Source: Actinacidiphila yanglinensis (GTDB lineage Bacteria > Actinomycetota > Actinomycetes > Streptomycetales > Streptomycetaceae). From it: a stretch of 64,000 nucleotides of DNA. Positions within the stretch are counted from its first letter, which is position 1. Every line of letters starts with the position of its first letter. Below, one piece after another: positions 25,526 to 32,882 of the stretch. The translations under genes and the position numbers were made by a program. Under the pieces are notes generated by a model. It had not been told where the DNA came from. It did not search any database and saw only the letters and a program-made list of their open reading frames with translations. The stretch spans positions 434,001-498,000 of the forward strand of contig NZ_FNVU01000004.1 in assembly GCF_900107965.1 (NCBI RefSeq). The letters are read 5' to 3'.

Positions 25526-26629
25526 TTGACCGCTGTCTGGGGACGCGCGCAGCAGCAGGACTTCCGCAGCAGGGTGCGCGGCTGCCTGCTGGGCGGCGCC
25601 ATCGGAGACGCGCTCGGCGCGGGCGTGGAGTTCGAGTCGCTGGAGGCGATCCTCGGCACCCACGGCCCCGACGGCGTGACCGACTACGTGCCCGCGTACG
25701 GCAGACGCGGTGCCATCACCGACGACACCCAGATGACGTTGTTCACGGTCGAGGGCCTGATCCGGGCCCAGGTCCGGCGGGACACCGGCGCCTGGCACCC
25801 GCCGACCGACATCCACCGCGCCTACCTGCGCTGGGCCGCCACCCAGAACGAGTGGGGCCCGGACGAGCGCCGCAAGGACAGCGGCTGGCTCGCCCGCGAG
25901 GAGTGGCTCTACGCGCGCCGCGCGCCGGGCGGCGCATGCCTCAGCGGCCTGTCCGACGACCGGATGGGCACCCTGGAGGAGCCGAAGAACCCCGGGTCGA
26001 AGGGCTGCGGCGGTGTGATGCGCTCGGCGCCCTTCGGTCTGCTGGTCGGCTGGGAGCCGCAACTCGTCTTCCAGCTCGCCGTCGAGTGCGCCGCGCAGAC
26101 CCACGGCCACCCCACCGGGCAACTGGCGTCCGGCGCCTTCGCGGTGATCGTGCACGGCCTGGCCCGCGGCGAGGCGCTGGACGGCTCCGTACAGCACGCC
26201 CTCGCGCTGCTGGGCGCCCGCCCCGGCCACCAGGAGACCACCGACGCCCTGCAGGGCGCCCTGGGCGCTGTGCGGCAGGGCCTGCCTTCCCCGCAACGGG
26301 TCGAGGCGCTGGGCGAGGGCTGGACCGCCGAGGAGGCGCTGGCGATCGGCGTGTACTGCGCGCTGGTCGCCGAGGACGTCCGGCACGGGCTGCTGCTGGC
26401 GGTCAACCACTCCGGCGACAGCGACTCGACCGGCTCGATCTGCGGCAACCTGCTCGGCGTCCAGCACGGCGAGACCGCGCTGCCGCCCGCCTGGATCGCC
26501 GAGTTGGAGGGCCGGGCCACCGTCCTGCAGCTCGCCGACGACTTCGCGATGGAGATGACCCAGGCGCCCGCCCTGCACGGCCCCTCCGGCGCGAGCCCGG
26601 CCTGGCTGGACCGCTACCCGGCGGCGTGA
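25526..26629 (+). CDS. ADP-ribosylglycohydrolase (DraG/ARH family)
   Basis: 367 residues, all-helical. It should hydrolyse the N- or O-glycosidic bond of ADP-ribose on proteins or small molecules using two Mg ions. Metal-binding motifs are ITDDTQMTLF (about 57-66) and, near the C-terminus, HSGDSDSTGSICGNLLG, where the D-x-D-S-T set is intact; GCGGVMRSAPFGLL is also conserved. The TTG at 25526 is taken as start because AAGGGG lies 7 nt upstream and the family begins with a similar TAVWGRAQQQDFRSRVRG; frames extending upstream are filler. It is the second ADP-ribose hydrolase in the window, after the macro domain at 5886. No ADP-ribosyltransferase is nearby. Confidence 0.92.
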   Translation: MTAVWGRAQQQDFRSRVRGCLLGGAIGDALGAGVEFESLEAILGTHGPDGVTDYVPAYGRRGAITDDTQMTLFTVEGLIRAQVRRDTGAWHPPTDIHRAYLRWAATQNEWGPDERRKDSGWLAREEWLYARRAPGGACLSGLSDDRMGTLEEPKNPGSKGCGGVMRSAPFGLLVGWEPQLVFQLAVECAAQTHGHPTGQLASGAFAVIVHGLARGEALDGSVQHALALLGARPGHQETTDALQGALGAVRQGLPSPQRVEALGEGWTAEEALAIGVYCALVAEDVRHGLLLAVNHSGDSDSTGSICGNLLGVQHGETALPPAWIAELEGRATVLQLADDFAMEMTQAPALHGPSGASPAWLDRYPAA

Positions 26630-26824
26630 GGGCCACGCGCCCTTCCTCCCGCCCGGATACGCCGCTCCCGCTCTCATCCGCGGCCCGGGTCCCATCCGCC
26701 CCTCCGGGCCACCTCCGCCCCTCTAGGCCACGTCCGCCCCTCGGACTCCCGCCCCGCCCGAGGCCGTTGCCCGGATCGTGAAAAGTAGCTGGACACCGCA
26801 ACGATTCTTCGTAGGCTGCACGCC

Positions 26825-28024
26825 ATGACGACCACCCGCGGTGCACTCCCCGAACTCGCCGGACGCGTCCGCTCGGTGGGTGCCTCGCCGGTACGCGAGA
26901 TCCTGGCGTTGACCGCGCGGCCCGAGGTGATCTCCTTCGCCGGCGGGCTGCCCGCGCCGGAGCTGTTCGACGCGGTGGGACTGCGCGACGCGTACGACCG
27001 GGTGCTGGCCGAGCGTCCCGGGCAGGTGCTCCAGTACTCCACCACCGAGGGCGACCCCGCGCTGCGCGCCGCGATCGCCACCCGACTGGCCGGGCGCGGC
27101 CTGCCCACCGAGCCGGACGACCTGCTGGTGACCGGCGGTTCGCAGCAGGCGCTGACCCTGATCGCCACCGCCCTGCTCGAACCCGGTGACACCGTCCTGG
27201 TGGAGAACCCGACCTACCTCGCCGCGCTCCAGTGCTTCGGCTTCGCGGGCGCGCGCGTGGTGCCGGTGCCCACCGACGCCGACGGGGTACTGCCGGACGC
27301 GCTGGAGGAGTTGGTGCGCGTGGAACGGCCCAAGCTGCTCTACCTGATCCCCAACTTCCAGAACCCGACCGGCCGTACGCTCCCCTCCGCCCGTCGCGCC
27401 GCGGTCGCCAGCATCGCCGGGCGGCACGGCCTGTGGATCGTCGAGGACGACCCGTACGGTGAACTGCGCTTCGAGGGCGAGCACCGGCCGCCGGTCGCCT
27501 CCTACGACGAGGCGGCCGATCGCACCGTGCTGCTCGGCAGCTTCTCCAAGGTGATGGCGCCCGGGCTGCGACTGGGGTGGCTGCGCGCGCCGGCGGCACT
27601 GCGCCGGGCCTGCGTGATCGCCAAGCAGGCGGCGGACCTGCACACTTCGACCGTGGACCAGGCGGCGGCGGCCCGCTACCTCGCCGACAACGACCTGGAC
27701 GCGCACCTGGACCGGGTCCGTACCGCCTACCGGTCCCGGCGGGACGCGCTGCTGGCCGGACTGCCGGACGCGCTGCCGGCCGGGTCGGGTTGGAACCGGC
27801 CCGAAGGCGGCATGTTCGTCTGGGTGCGGCTGCCCGACCGTCTCGACGCCACCGCGCTGCTGGCCGATGCGGTCGCCCATGACGTCGCCTACGTGCCGGG
27901 GGCGCCGTTCTTCGCGGCCGATCCCGATCCGGCGACGCTGCGCATGTCGTTCACCACGCACACCCCGGGGGAGATCGGCGAGGGGCTGTCCCGGCTCGCC
28001 AAGGTGTTCCGACAGGCGTTCTGA
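26825..28024 (+). CDS. PLP-dependent aminotransferase (fold type I, 2-aminoadipate/MocR-related)
   Basis: 399 residues of fold-type-I aminotransferase without the GntR helix-turn-helix that MocR relatives carry. The catalytic lysine is in LLGSFSKVMAPGLRLGW (about 241). Cofactor contacts are YSTTEGDPALR, TGGSQQALTLIA, NPTYLAALQCF, PNFQNPTGRTL and the Asp of VEDDPYGELRF. The C-terminal Arg for substrate carboxylate lies in LRMSFTTHTP. Members transaminate 2-aminoadipate, Leu or aromatic amino acids; specificity cannot be read here. It stands alone, followed by a strong hairpin, and precedes a sodium-solute symporter. Confidence 0.9.
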   Translation: MTTTRGALPELAGRVRSVGASPVREILALTARPEVISFAGGLPAPELFDAVGLRDAYDRVLAERPGQVLQYSTTEGDPALRAAIATRLAGRGLPTEPDDLLVTGGSQQALTLIATALLEPGDTVLVENPTYLAALQCFGFAGARVVPVPTDADGVLPDALEELVRVERPKLLYLIPNFQNPTGRTLPSARRAAVASIAGRHGLWIVEDDPYGELRFEGEHRPPVASYDEAADRTVLLGSFSKVMAPGLRLGWLRAPAALRRACVIAKQAADLHTSTVDQAAAARYLADNDLDAHLDRVRTAYRSRRDALLAGLPDALPAGSGWNRPEGGMFVWVRLPDRLDATALLADAVAHDVAYVPGAPFFAADPDPATLRMSFTTHTPGEIGEGLSRLAKVFRQAF

Positions 28025-28070
28025 GCGTCCTGACCGCCGGTCCTGTCCCGCCGGTTGCCCTCCTTCCTGC

Positions 28071-28106
28071 ACGGCCGCCCGGAACTCCCGCGTCCCGGGC
28101 GGCCGT
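28071..28106 (+). terminator. Terminator after the aminotransferase gene
   Basis: A perfect 12-bp stem (ACGGCCGCCCGG at 28071-28082 with 28095-28106) has a 12-nt loop, 47 nt past the stop codon. No long T-tract follows. Confidence 0.7.
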
Positions 28107-28235
28107 TCCGTCATGCCGCGCGGCAGGGCGCGGGGGTGCGGACGTCCGGCGAAGTGCCCGCTCATCGTGGGTTCGGCGCGCAGGTCATCACAATGCCAAG
28201 GCAAGCAAAGAAGAAGTAAAATCGTTCTGAGTCCT

Positions 28236-28251
28236 GACTTGAGTTCAAGTC
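28236..28251. promoter_or_regulatory. Candidate operator upstream of the symporter gene
   Basis: GACTTGA-GT-TCAAGTC is a perfect 7-bp-arm palindrome with a 2-nt centre, 14 nt after a TAAAAT hexamer. TGCCAAGGCA, another palindrome, lies at 28194-28203. Their placement around a likely start of transcription suggests control of the symporter, but no regulator gene is adjacent. Confidence 0.4.
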
Positions 28252-28393
28252 CATGAACGAGGAACCCTTGACCCGGCCCCCGGAACAAGGGTTCAATCCC
28301 CGAAGTCCCCAACTCCCGTACGGGGGCGACCGCCAGAGCGAGCGGCACGGCGAAGCGCCTCCACGTTCACAAGGCGGACCCCCGGGAGGGGAC

Positions 28394-29968
28394 ATGAACA
28401 GTCTCGACTGGACCGTTCTCATCGCGTACTTCGGCGTGATGGTCGCGATCGGCCTGTGGTCCCACAAGCGCGTCGACGACGTCGGCGACTACTTCACGGC
28501 CGGCGGCCGGATGCCCTGGTGGCTGTCCGGCATCTCGCACCACATGGCCGGGTACAGCGCGGTGATGTTCACCGGCTACGCGGGCATCTCCTACCAGTAC
28601 GGCGTCACGTCCTACGCCACCTGGGCGTTCCCGATCGCGATCGGCGTCGGCATCGGCGCCAAGCTCTTCGCGCCGCGGCTGAACCGGATGCGCTCGCAAC
28701 TCCATGTCGCCTCGCCGCTCGAATACCTCAAGGACCGCTACAACCTCACCACCCAGCAGGCGCTGGCCTGGTCGGGGGTGCTGCTGAAGATCGTGGACGT
28801 CGGTGCCAAGTGGGCGGCGATCGCGACCCTGTTGTCGGTCTTCACCGGCATCACCATCACCCAGGGCATCGCGATCACCGGCGCGATCACCGCGCTCTAC
28901 TGCACGGTCGGGGGCCTGTGGGCCGACGCGCTCACCGAACTCGGCCAGTTCGTCATCCAGTTGATCGCGGGTATCGCGATGCTGGTCGCCACGCTCCGGC
29001 ACATCGGCGGCATCAGCGGGATCTGGAACGTGTGGGACGAGCCCGCGCTGCGCCACCACGGCCACCCCACCGCCGGCCCGTACACGACCGTCTTCCTGCT
29101 GGCGTACCTGTTCATCAAGACCTTCGAGTACAACGGCGGGATGTGGAACCAGGCGCAGCGCTACATGGCCACGCCGACCGCTCGTGAGGCCTCGCGCTCG
29201 GCCGCGCTGTCCTCGGCGCTGTGGTTCGTCTGGCCGCTGGTGCTGTTCTTCCCGATGTGGGTCGCGCCGCTGCTGGTGCACGCGAACAAGCCCGACGCCT
29301 CCGACTCGTACGCGCTGCTGACCGAACGGCTGCTGCCGCACGGACTGCTGGGGCTGGTGGTGGTCGGGTTCTTCTCGCACACGATGGCGATGTGCTCCTC
29401 GGACGCCAACGCGATCGCCGCCGTGGTCACCCGCGACATCGCGCCCGCCGTCTCCCGGACCGCGCGCGGCTGGACCACCCGGATCGGCCTGATCGCGGCC
29501 CGCAGCACCACGCTGGTCTTCCTCGGGCTGTCCATGGCGGTGGCCACCCAGGTCAGTTCGCCGACGTTCAAGAACATCATCACCGTGGTGATCAAGTGGG
29601 TGGCCGGGCTGGTCGGGCCGATCGCGATCCCGTTCATGCTCGGGCTGATGAAGCGCTTCCGCAAGTCGGGCCCCACCGCGGCCCTGACCAGCTGGGCGCT
29701 CGGCCTGCTCGCCTTCTACCTGCTCAACTACCCGGTGAACGACGCCGTCTCGGGCGGGGTGAACCTGGAGTACCAGATCGCGGCCCCGGTCGCGGTCTCG
29801 CTGGTGCTGTTCATCGTGATCGGCTGGATCAAGCCGGAGGACACCCCCGAACGGGACGCGCTGATCGCGAAGGTCGACTCCGACGCGGGAGCCGATCTCG
29901 CGGCTGTCAACGGACCGGACGGGCCGGATGGGGTCGCCGACCCGCTGCTGAAGCCCGCGACGGACTGA
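28394..29968 (+). CDS. Sodium:solute symporter (SSS family)
   Basis: 524 residues with about 13-14 membrane helices, typical of the SSS/SGLT family that uses the sodium gradient to import sugars, amino acids, carboxylates or vitamins. Features seen: an N-terminal helix LDWTVLIAYFGVMVAIGLW, the first cytoplasmic loop VDDYFTAGGRMPWWLSG-like segment, FEYNGGMWNQAQRYMATPT (the R-Y-M motif of SGLT-like carriers) and a charged C-terminal tail. The ATG at 28394 has GGGAGGGG close upstream; the in-phase ATG at 28253 would add 47 disordered residues and is not used. The substrate is unknown. A strong hairpin follows the stop. Confidence 0.9.
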   Translation: MNSLDWTVLIAYFGVMVAIGLWSHKRVDDVGDYFTAGGRMPWWLSGISHHMAGYSAVMFTGYAGISYQYGVTSYATWAFPIAIGVGIGAKLFAPRLNRMRSQLHVASPLEYLKDRYNLTTQQALAWSGVLLKIVDVGAKWAAIATLLSVFTGITITQGIAITGAITALYCTVGGLWADALTELGQFVIQLIAGIAMLVATLRHIGGISGIWNVWDEPALRHHGHPTAGPYTTVFLLAYLFIKTFEYNGGMWNQAQRYMATPTAREASRSAALSSALWFVWPLVLFFPMWVAPLLVHANKPDASDSYALLTERLLPHGLLGLVVVGFFSHTMAMCSSDANAIAAVVTRDIAPAVSRTARGWTTRIGLIAARSTTLVFLGLSMAVATQVSSPTFKNIITVVIKWVAGLVGPIAIPFMLGLMKRFRKSGPTAALTSWALGLLAFYLLNYPVNDAVSGGVNLEYQIAAPVAVSLVLFIVIGWIKPEDTPERDALIAKVDSDAGADLAAVNGPDGPDGVADPLLKPATD

Positions 29969-29983
29969 GCCCCGGCGCGCAGC

Positions 29984-30023
29984 GAGCCCTCTCGGCCAGG
30001 ACGGCGGCCAGTCGAGAGGGCTC
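29984..30023. terminator. Terminator downstream of the symporter gene
   Basis: A perfect 11-bp stem, GAGCCCTCTCG (29984-29994) with CGAGAGGGCTC (30013-30023), has an 18-nt loop and lies 15 nt after the symporter stop. It is followed by TTCT. It may also stop the convergent DUF397 transcript. Confidence 0.75.
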
Positions 30024-30219
30024 TTCTGCGGTGCGGGTGGTGCGGATCGTGCGGCCGGCAGTGATGCCTTTGTCGTGCCGGCGCGGTGCCTGGGCCCCGC
30101 CTGCCGTGCCGCTTGGCGTACTCGTTGTCGTGCCGGTCATCGTGGTGACTGATGGCGGTGCTCGCTGAAGTGCTGGTGCGGGGAGCGCCGGTTGTGAGTA
30201 CCGTTCGCGCAGCCGCCTG

Positions 30220-30429
30220 TCAGCGCAGTTCGAACGCCCCGGCGTCCACGTCGGTGACGAAGGAAGCCCACGCGTCGGGGGAAAAGGTGAGGACCGGACC
30301 CTGCGGGTCCTTGGAGTCGCGGACCACCACGGCCTCCACCGCGGGGGACTTGACCTCGACGCAGGCGCCGTTGCCGGTCGAACGCGAGGACTTCATCCAC
30401 ACGGGGGTGCTGCCGAGCTTGATAGCCAT
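30220..30429 (-). CDS. DUF397-family small protein
   Basis: 69 residues of the actinobacterial DUF397 family: W-M-K-S-S-R-S near the start, ACVEV, VRDSKDP and a terminal WASFVTDV. These proteins are the partners, probably antagonists, of XRE/DUF5753 regulators such as WhiJ, and many pairs affect development and antibiotic production. The XRE partner is encoded directly upstream on the same strand. The ATG at 30429 fits the family N-terminus; the longer frame is rejected. A palindrome at 30548-30557 in the gap between the two genes could be the XRE operator. Confidence 0.9.
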   Translation of the reverse strand: MAIKLGSTPVWMKSSRSTGNGACVEVKSPAVEAVVVRDSKDPQGPVLTFSPDAWASFVTDVDAGAFELR

Positions 30430-30547
30430 CTCTGCTCCGGTCTGTGCTGGTGAAGGCGGCGCGGTGCACGCCACTGACTGACGTGATCGACGCTACTCGG
30501 CACCCTCAGGGCGTGGAGGTCCACTTCACCCGACCGGATGGCATATT

Positions 30548-30557
30548 CCTTGCAAGG
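30548..30557. promoter_or_regulatory. Palindrome in the promoter region of the DUF397 gene
   Basis: CCTTGCAAGG, a 10-bp perfect palindrome, lies in the 167-nt gap between the XRE gene and the DUF397 gene, beside an AATATGCC stretch on the minus strand. WhiJ-type regulators bind in front of their DUF397 partner gene, so this is a candidate site. Confidence 0.4.
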
Positions 30558-30596
30558 CTTCCGCATTGAGCCGGCAAAGGCGTATCCTGCCCACCG

Positions 30597-31472
30597 TCAC
30601 TCGCCGGAGCCCTGCTGTTCCGCGTAACGGGCGGCGGCGTCGGTGATGAAGGCGCGGGTCTGCTCGGCGCTCAGCGCCTGGGCCCGCAGGTGCTCGTACA
30701 TCACGCTGTACGCCTGTACGTCGGTGTCCTTCTCCAGGTACAGGTCGCTGTTCACGCCCTCCAGGTACACCACCGTCGCGTCGGTGGTGTCGGCGAACTC
30801 CAGCACCGCGAACTGCCCGCTCAGGCCCGGGTGCGCGCCCACCTCGAACGGCAGCACCTGCACGGTGACATGCGGGAGATGGCTCATCTCCACCAGCCGG
30901 ACCAGCTGTTCGTGCATGACCTGGTCGTCGCCGACCCGGCGGCACAGCGCGGCCTCGTCGACCACCGCCCACATCCGCAGCGGCGAGTCCGGGTCGGTGA
31001 TCCGCTCCTGGCGGCGCATCCGCACGTTCACCCGCTTGTCGACCTGCTCCGCGGTGGCCTCCGGCAGGTTCCCGGCGATCATCGCGGCGGCGTAGGCCGG
31101 GGTCTGCAACAGGCCCGGCACCACCTGGGGTTCGAACACCCGCAGGCTCGCCGCCTCGGTCTCCAGACCGATGTAGACGCTGTACGGGATGTCACCGAAG
31201 GCGTGCCACCAGCCCTGCTGCCGGGACTCCTTGGCCATCTGCATCAGCGACTCGACGATGCGCACGTCCTCGACGCCGTACACCCCGCACAGGTCGCGGA
31301 CGTCGCGCTGGCTGATGCTGCGCCGGCCGTTCTCCAGACGGCTGATCTTCGACTGGGAGACGAGCAGCCGGGCCGCGACCTCTTCGGCCGTCATCCCCTT
31401 CTGCTCGCGGAGCTTGCGCAGCTCCGACCCCAGCCGGCGGCGCCTGACGGTGGGGTTCACGTTCGCGACCAC
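30597..31472 (-). CDS. XRE-family regulator with DUF5753 ligand domain (WhiJ-like)
   Basis: 291 residues. A lambda-repressor-type helix-turn-helix at about 11-66 (LGSELRKLREQKGMTAEEVAARLLVSQSKISRLENGRR) precedes a DUF5753 effector domain (about 95-280) with FEPQVVPGLLQTPAYA and HVTVQVLPFEVGAHPG. The class includes WhiJ and BldB-associated regulators controlling development. The GTG at 31472 gives VVANVNPTVRRRR, which matches remembered homologues, and has GGAGG 10 nt upstream; an ATG at 31499 is the alternative. The DUF397 partner follows downstream. Confidence 0.92.
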   Translation of the reverse strand: MVANVNPTVRRRRLGSELRKLREQKGMTAEEVAARLLVSQSKISRLENGRRSISQRDVRDLCGVYGVEDVRIVESLMQMAKESRQQGWWHAFGDIPYSVYIGLETEAASLRVFEPQVVPGLLQTPAYAAAMIAGNLPEATAEQVDKRVNVRMRRQERITDPDSPLRMWAVVDEAALCRRVGDDQVMHEQLVRLVEMSHLPHVTVQVLPFEVGAHPGLSGQFAVLEFADTTDATVVYLEGVNSDLYLEKDTDVQAYSVMYEHLRAQALSAEQTRAFITDAAARYAEQQGSGE

Positions 31473-31929
31473 AGGGACTGCACCTCCACGCTGAACCATA
31501 CTGATGGTCAGCAGCCTGCCACTACCGGTCATCACCGCGCTGCCGAATCGGTGGACAACCTTGCAACGGAAGAGTTGCGAGGTGCGGGAGGGCGGCGGCC
31601 GCCGAAGGGCCGGCACGGAACCGGAGAACAGAACCGAGAGCGGCCACGGAAGAGTGGAAAGACGCCGGCGCGCGGGGTGACGGATGCCCGGACGACGTCC
31701 GGTGCACCGCCACCCCGCGCGCCAGTGGGACATCCCGAACGCGGCCGGCTGTGGGTGGTGTTGGGGATGCGGTGTGCCTTCCGGCCCGAAGATCCGGAGG
31801 CCCCCCGATGAACTCGGAGGCCCTCCGGGTTTCCCGGGGGCACCGCCACCGCCCTGTGTACGGGTAGCTACGTGATGTGTACTCTGTGTCGCGTGAACGA
31901 CATATGCTGTCGGCCTGCCGCCGGTCAGG
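31473..31929. other. Intergenic region between the XRE and GPP34 genes
   Basis: 457 nt without a supported gene. The left part is the probable promoter region of the XRE gene. The right part holds a weak hairpin, CCGGAGG (31794-31800) with CCTCCGG (31822-31828), about 100 nt past the GPP34 stop, which may end that transcript. Nothing else is recognised. Confidence 0.4.
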
Positions 31930-32631
31930 TCACCGGGCTCCCGCCCGCGCCATCCCGCTGTGCCCCGCCGTGCGTTGCGCCTGGGCCGGTGGACGCTTGG
32001 GCTGCGCCGCCACCCCGTTCTGCACATCCATCACGGCGTGTGCGACGAGGCCGCCCATCGGGTCGTACCTGATCAGGTCGCGAAGGCGCGATCGCGAGGA
32101 CCGGCCCTCGTTCCCCGGGTACAGGTGCTTGCCGAGACCCACGGCGTGGGCGAGCGCGGCGAGCGCGGCGGTCCGCGGGTCCGGCGGTACGCCGGTGCGG
32201 ATCGCGCTGTCCAGCCGGGACCTGATCTCCCGGCTGACCGCGCTGTCGGTCGCCTGGTACCGCGTGGTCGGCAGTACCCCGCACATCTGACCCGGCACGG
32301 CGTGCACCATGCCGCACCGCTCCAGGTGCGCGAGATACGTCTGGCGCAGCCCCAGTCGGGGCCCGCCGATCCAGTGGACGGCACGCACCGGACTGCCACG
32401 GCGGCGCAGCAGTTCGAGCGCGGAGTCCAGAGTCGGATCTCCTGTCGGCCGTGGGTGCACCACGGCTATACGATCCCCGTCAGGGGCTATCCGTCCGGCC
32501 AGGGCCAGCTCGACGAGCTGCGCCCCGGCGAGGCCGAGGTCGAGCGATTGCGGCTGTGCCGTGGTCCCGGTGGTCGGGTCCAAGGCGAGCAGCAACAGCT
32601 CTTCCGGAATTGTTCTGCGGCTCTTGCCCAT
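31930..32631 (-). CDS. GPP34 (GOLPH3-like) family protein
   Basis: 233 residues of the GPP34 family, named after eukaryotic Golgi phosphoprotein 3, which binds phosphatidylinositol-4-phosphate. Actinobacteria have many paralogues of unknown role. Characteristic opening TIPEELLLLALDPTTG is followed by LDLGLAGAQLVELALAGRI (the conserved A-L-x-G-A-x-L-x-E-L helix) and TLDSALELLRRRG, then HAVGLGKHLYP in the C-terminal half. No signal peptide or membrane helix is present. The ATG at 32631 has GGGGAGG 6 nt upstream. It diverges from the carboxypeptidase gene across 251 bp. Confidence 0.9.
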   Translation of the reverse strand: MGKSRRTIPEELLLLALDPTTGTTAQPQSLDLGLAGAQLVELALAGRIAPDGDRIAVVHPRPTGDPTLDSALELLRRRGSPVRAVHWIGGPRLGLRQTYLAHLERCGMVHAVPGQMCGVLPTTRYQATDSAVSREIRSRLDSAIRTGVPPDPRTAALAALAHAVGLGKHLYPGNEGRSSRSRLRDLIRYDPMGGLVAHAVMDVQNGVAAQPKRPPAQAQRTAGHSGMARAGAR

Positions 32632-32882
32632 CCATGCCTCCCCGCGTGGATGAATGACAGGGTGACGCCTCTCACACCGGCCTGTCGAGAGCGCCTTCTC
32701 CATATCGGCGGGAACCGGGTGGTATGTCGTTCTCGTCTACGGGGTGGATGGGGTGTCGCAGACGGGCTGCGCGCCTGTCGCGGGACACTTGCGTGTGCGG
32801 TCCCGGACCGGTAGAGGCGCGGTTTCCGAGCGTTTTTACACAGTGTGTGCATGTGTCATCACGATGTGTGGAGGAGGTCTGC

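Larger units (their letters stand above)
28025..28393. other. Intergenic region: terminator, then promoter region of the symporter gene
   Basis: 369 nt. The left part has the aminotransferase terminator (28071-28106). The middle (28185-28260) is strikingly A-rich for this genome, with TAAAAT at 28217-28222 as a possible -10 element and two short palindromes. A frame starting at the ATG at 28253 runs in phase into the symporter but reads as filler. Confidence 0.5.
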
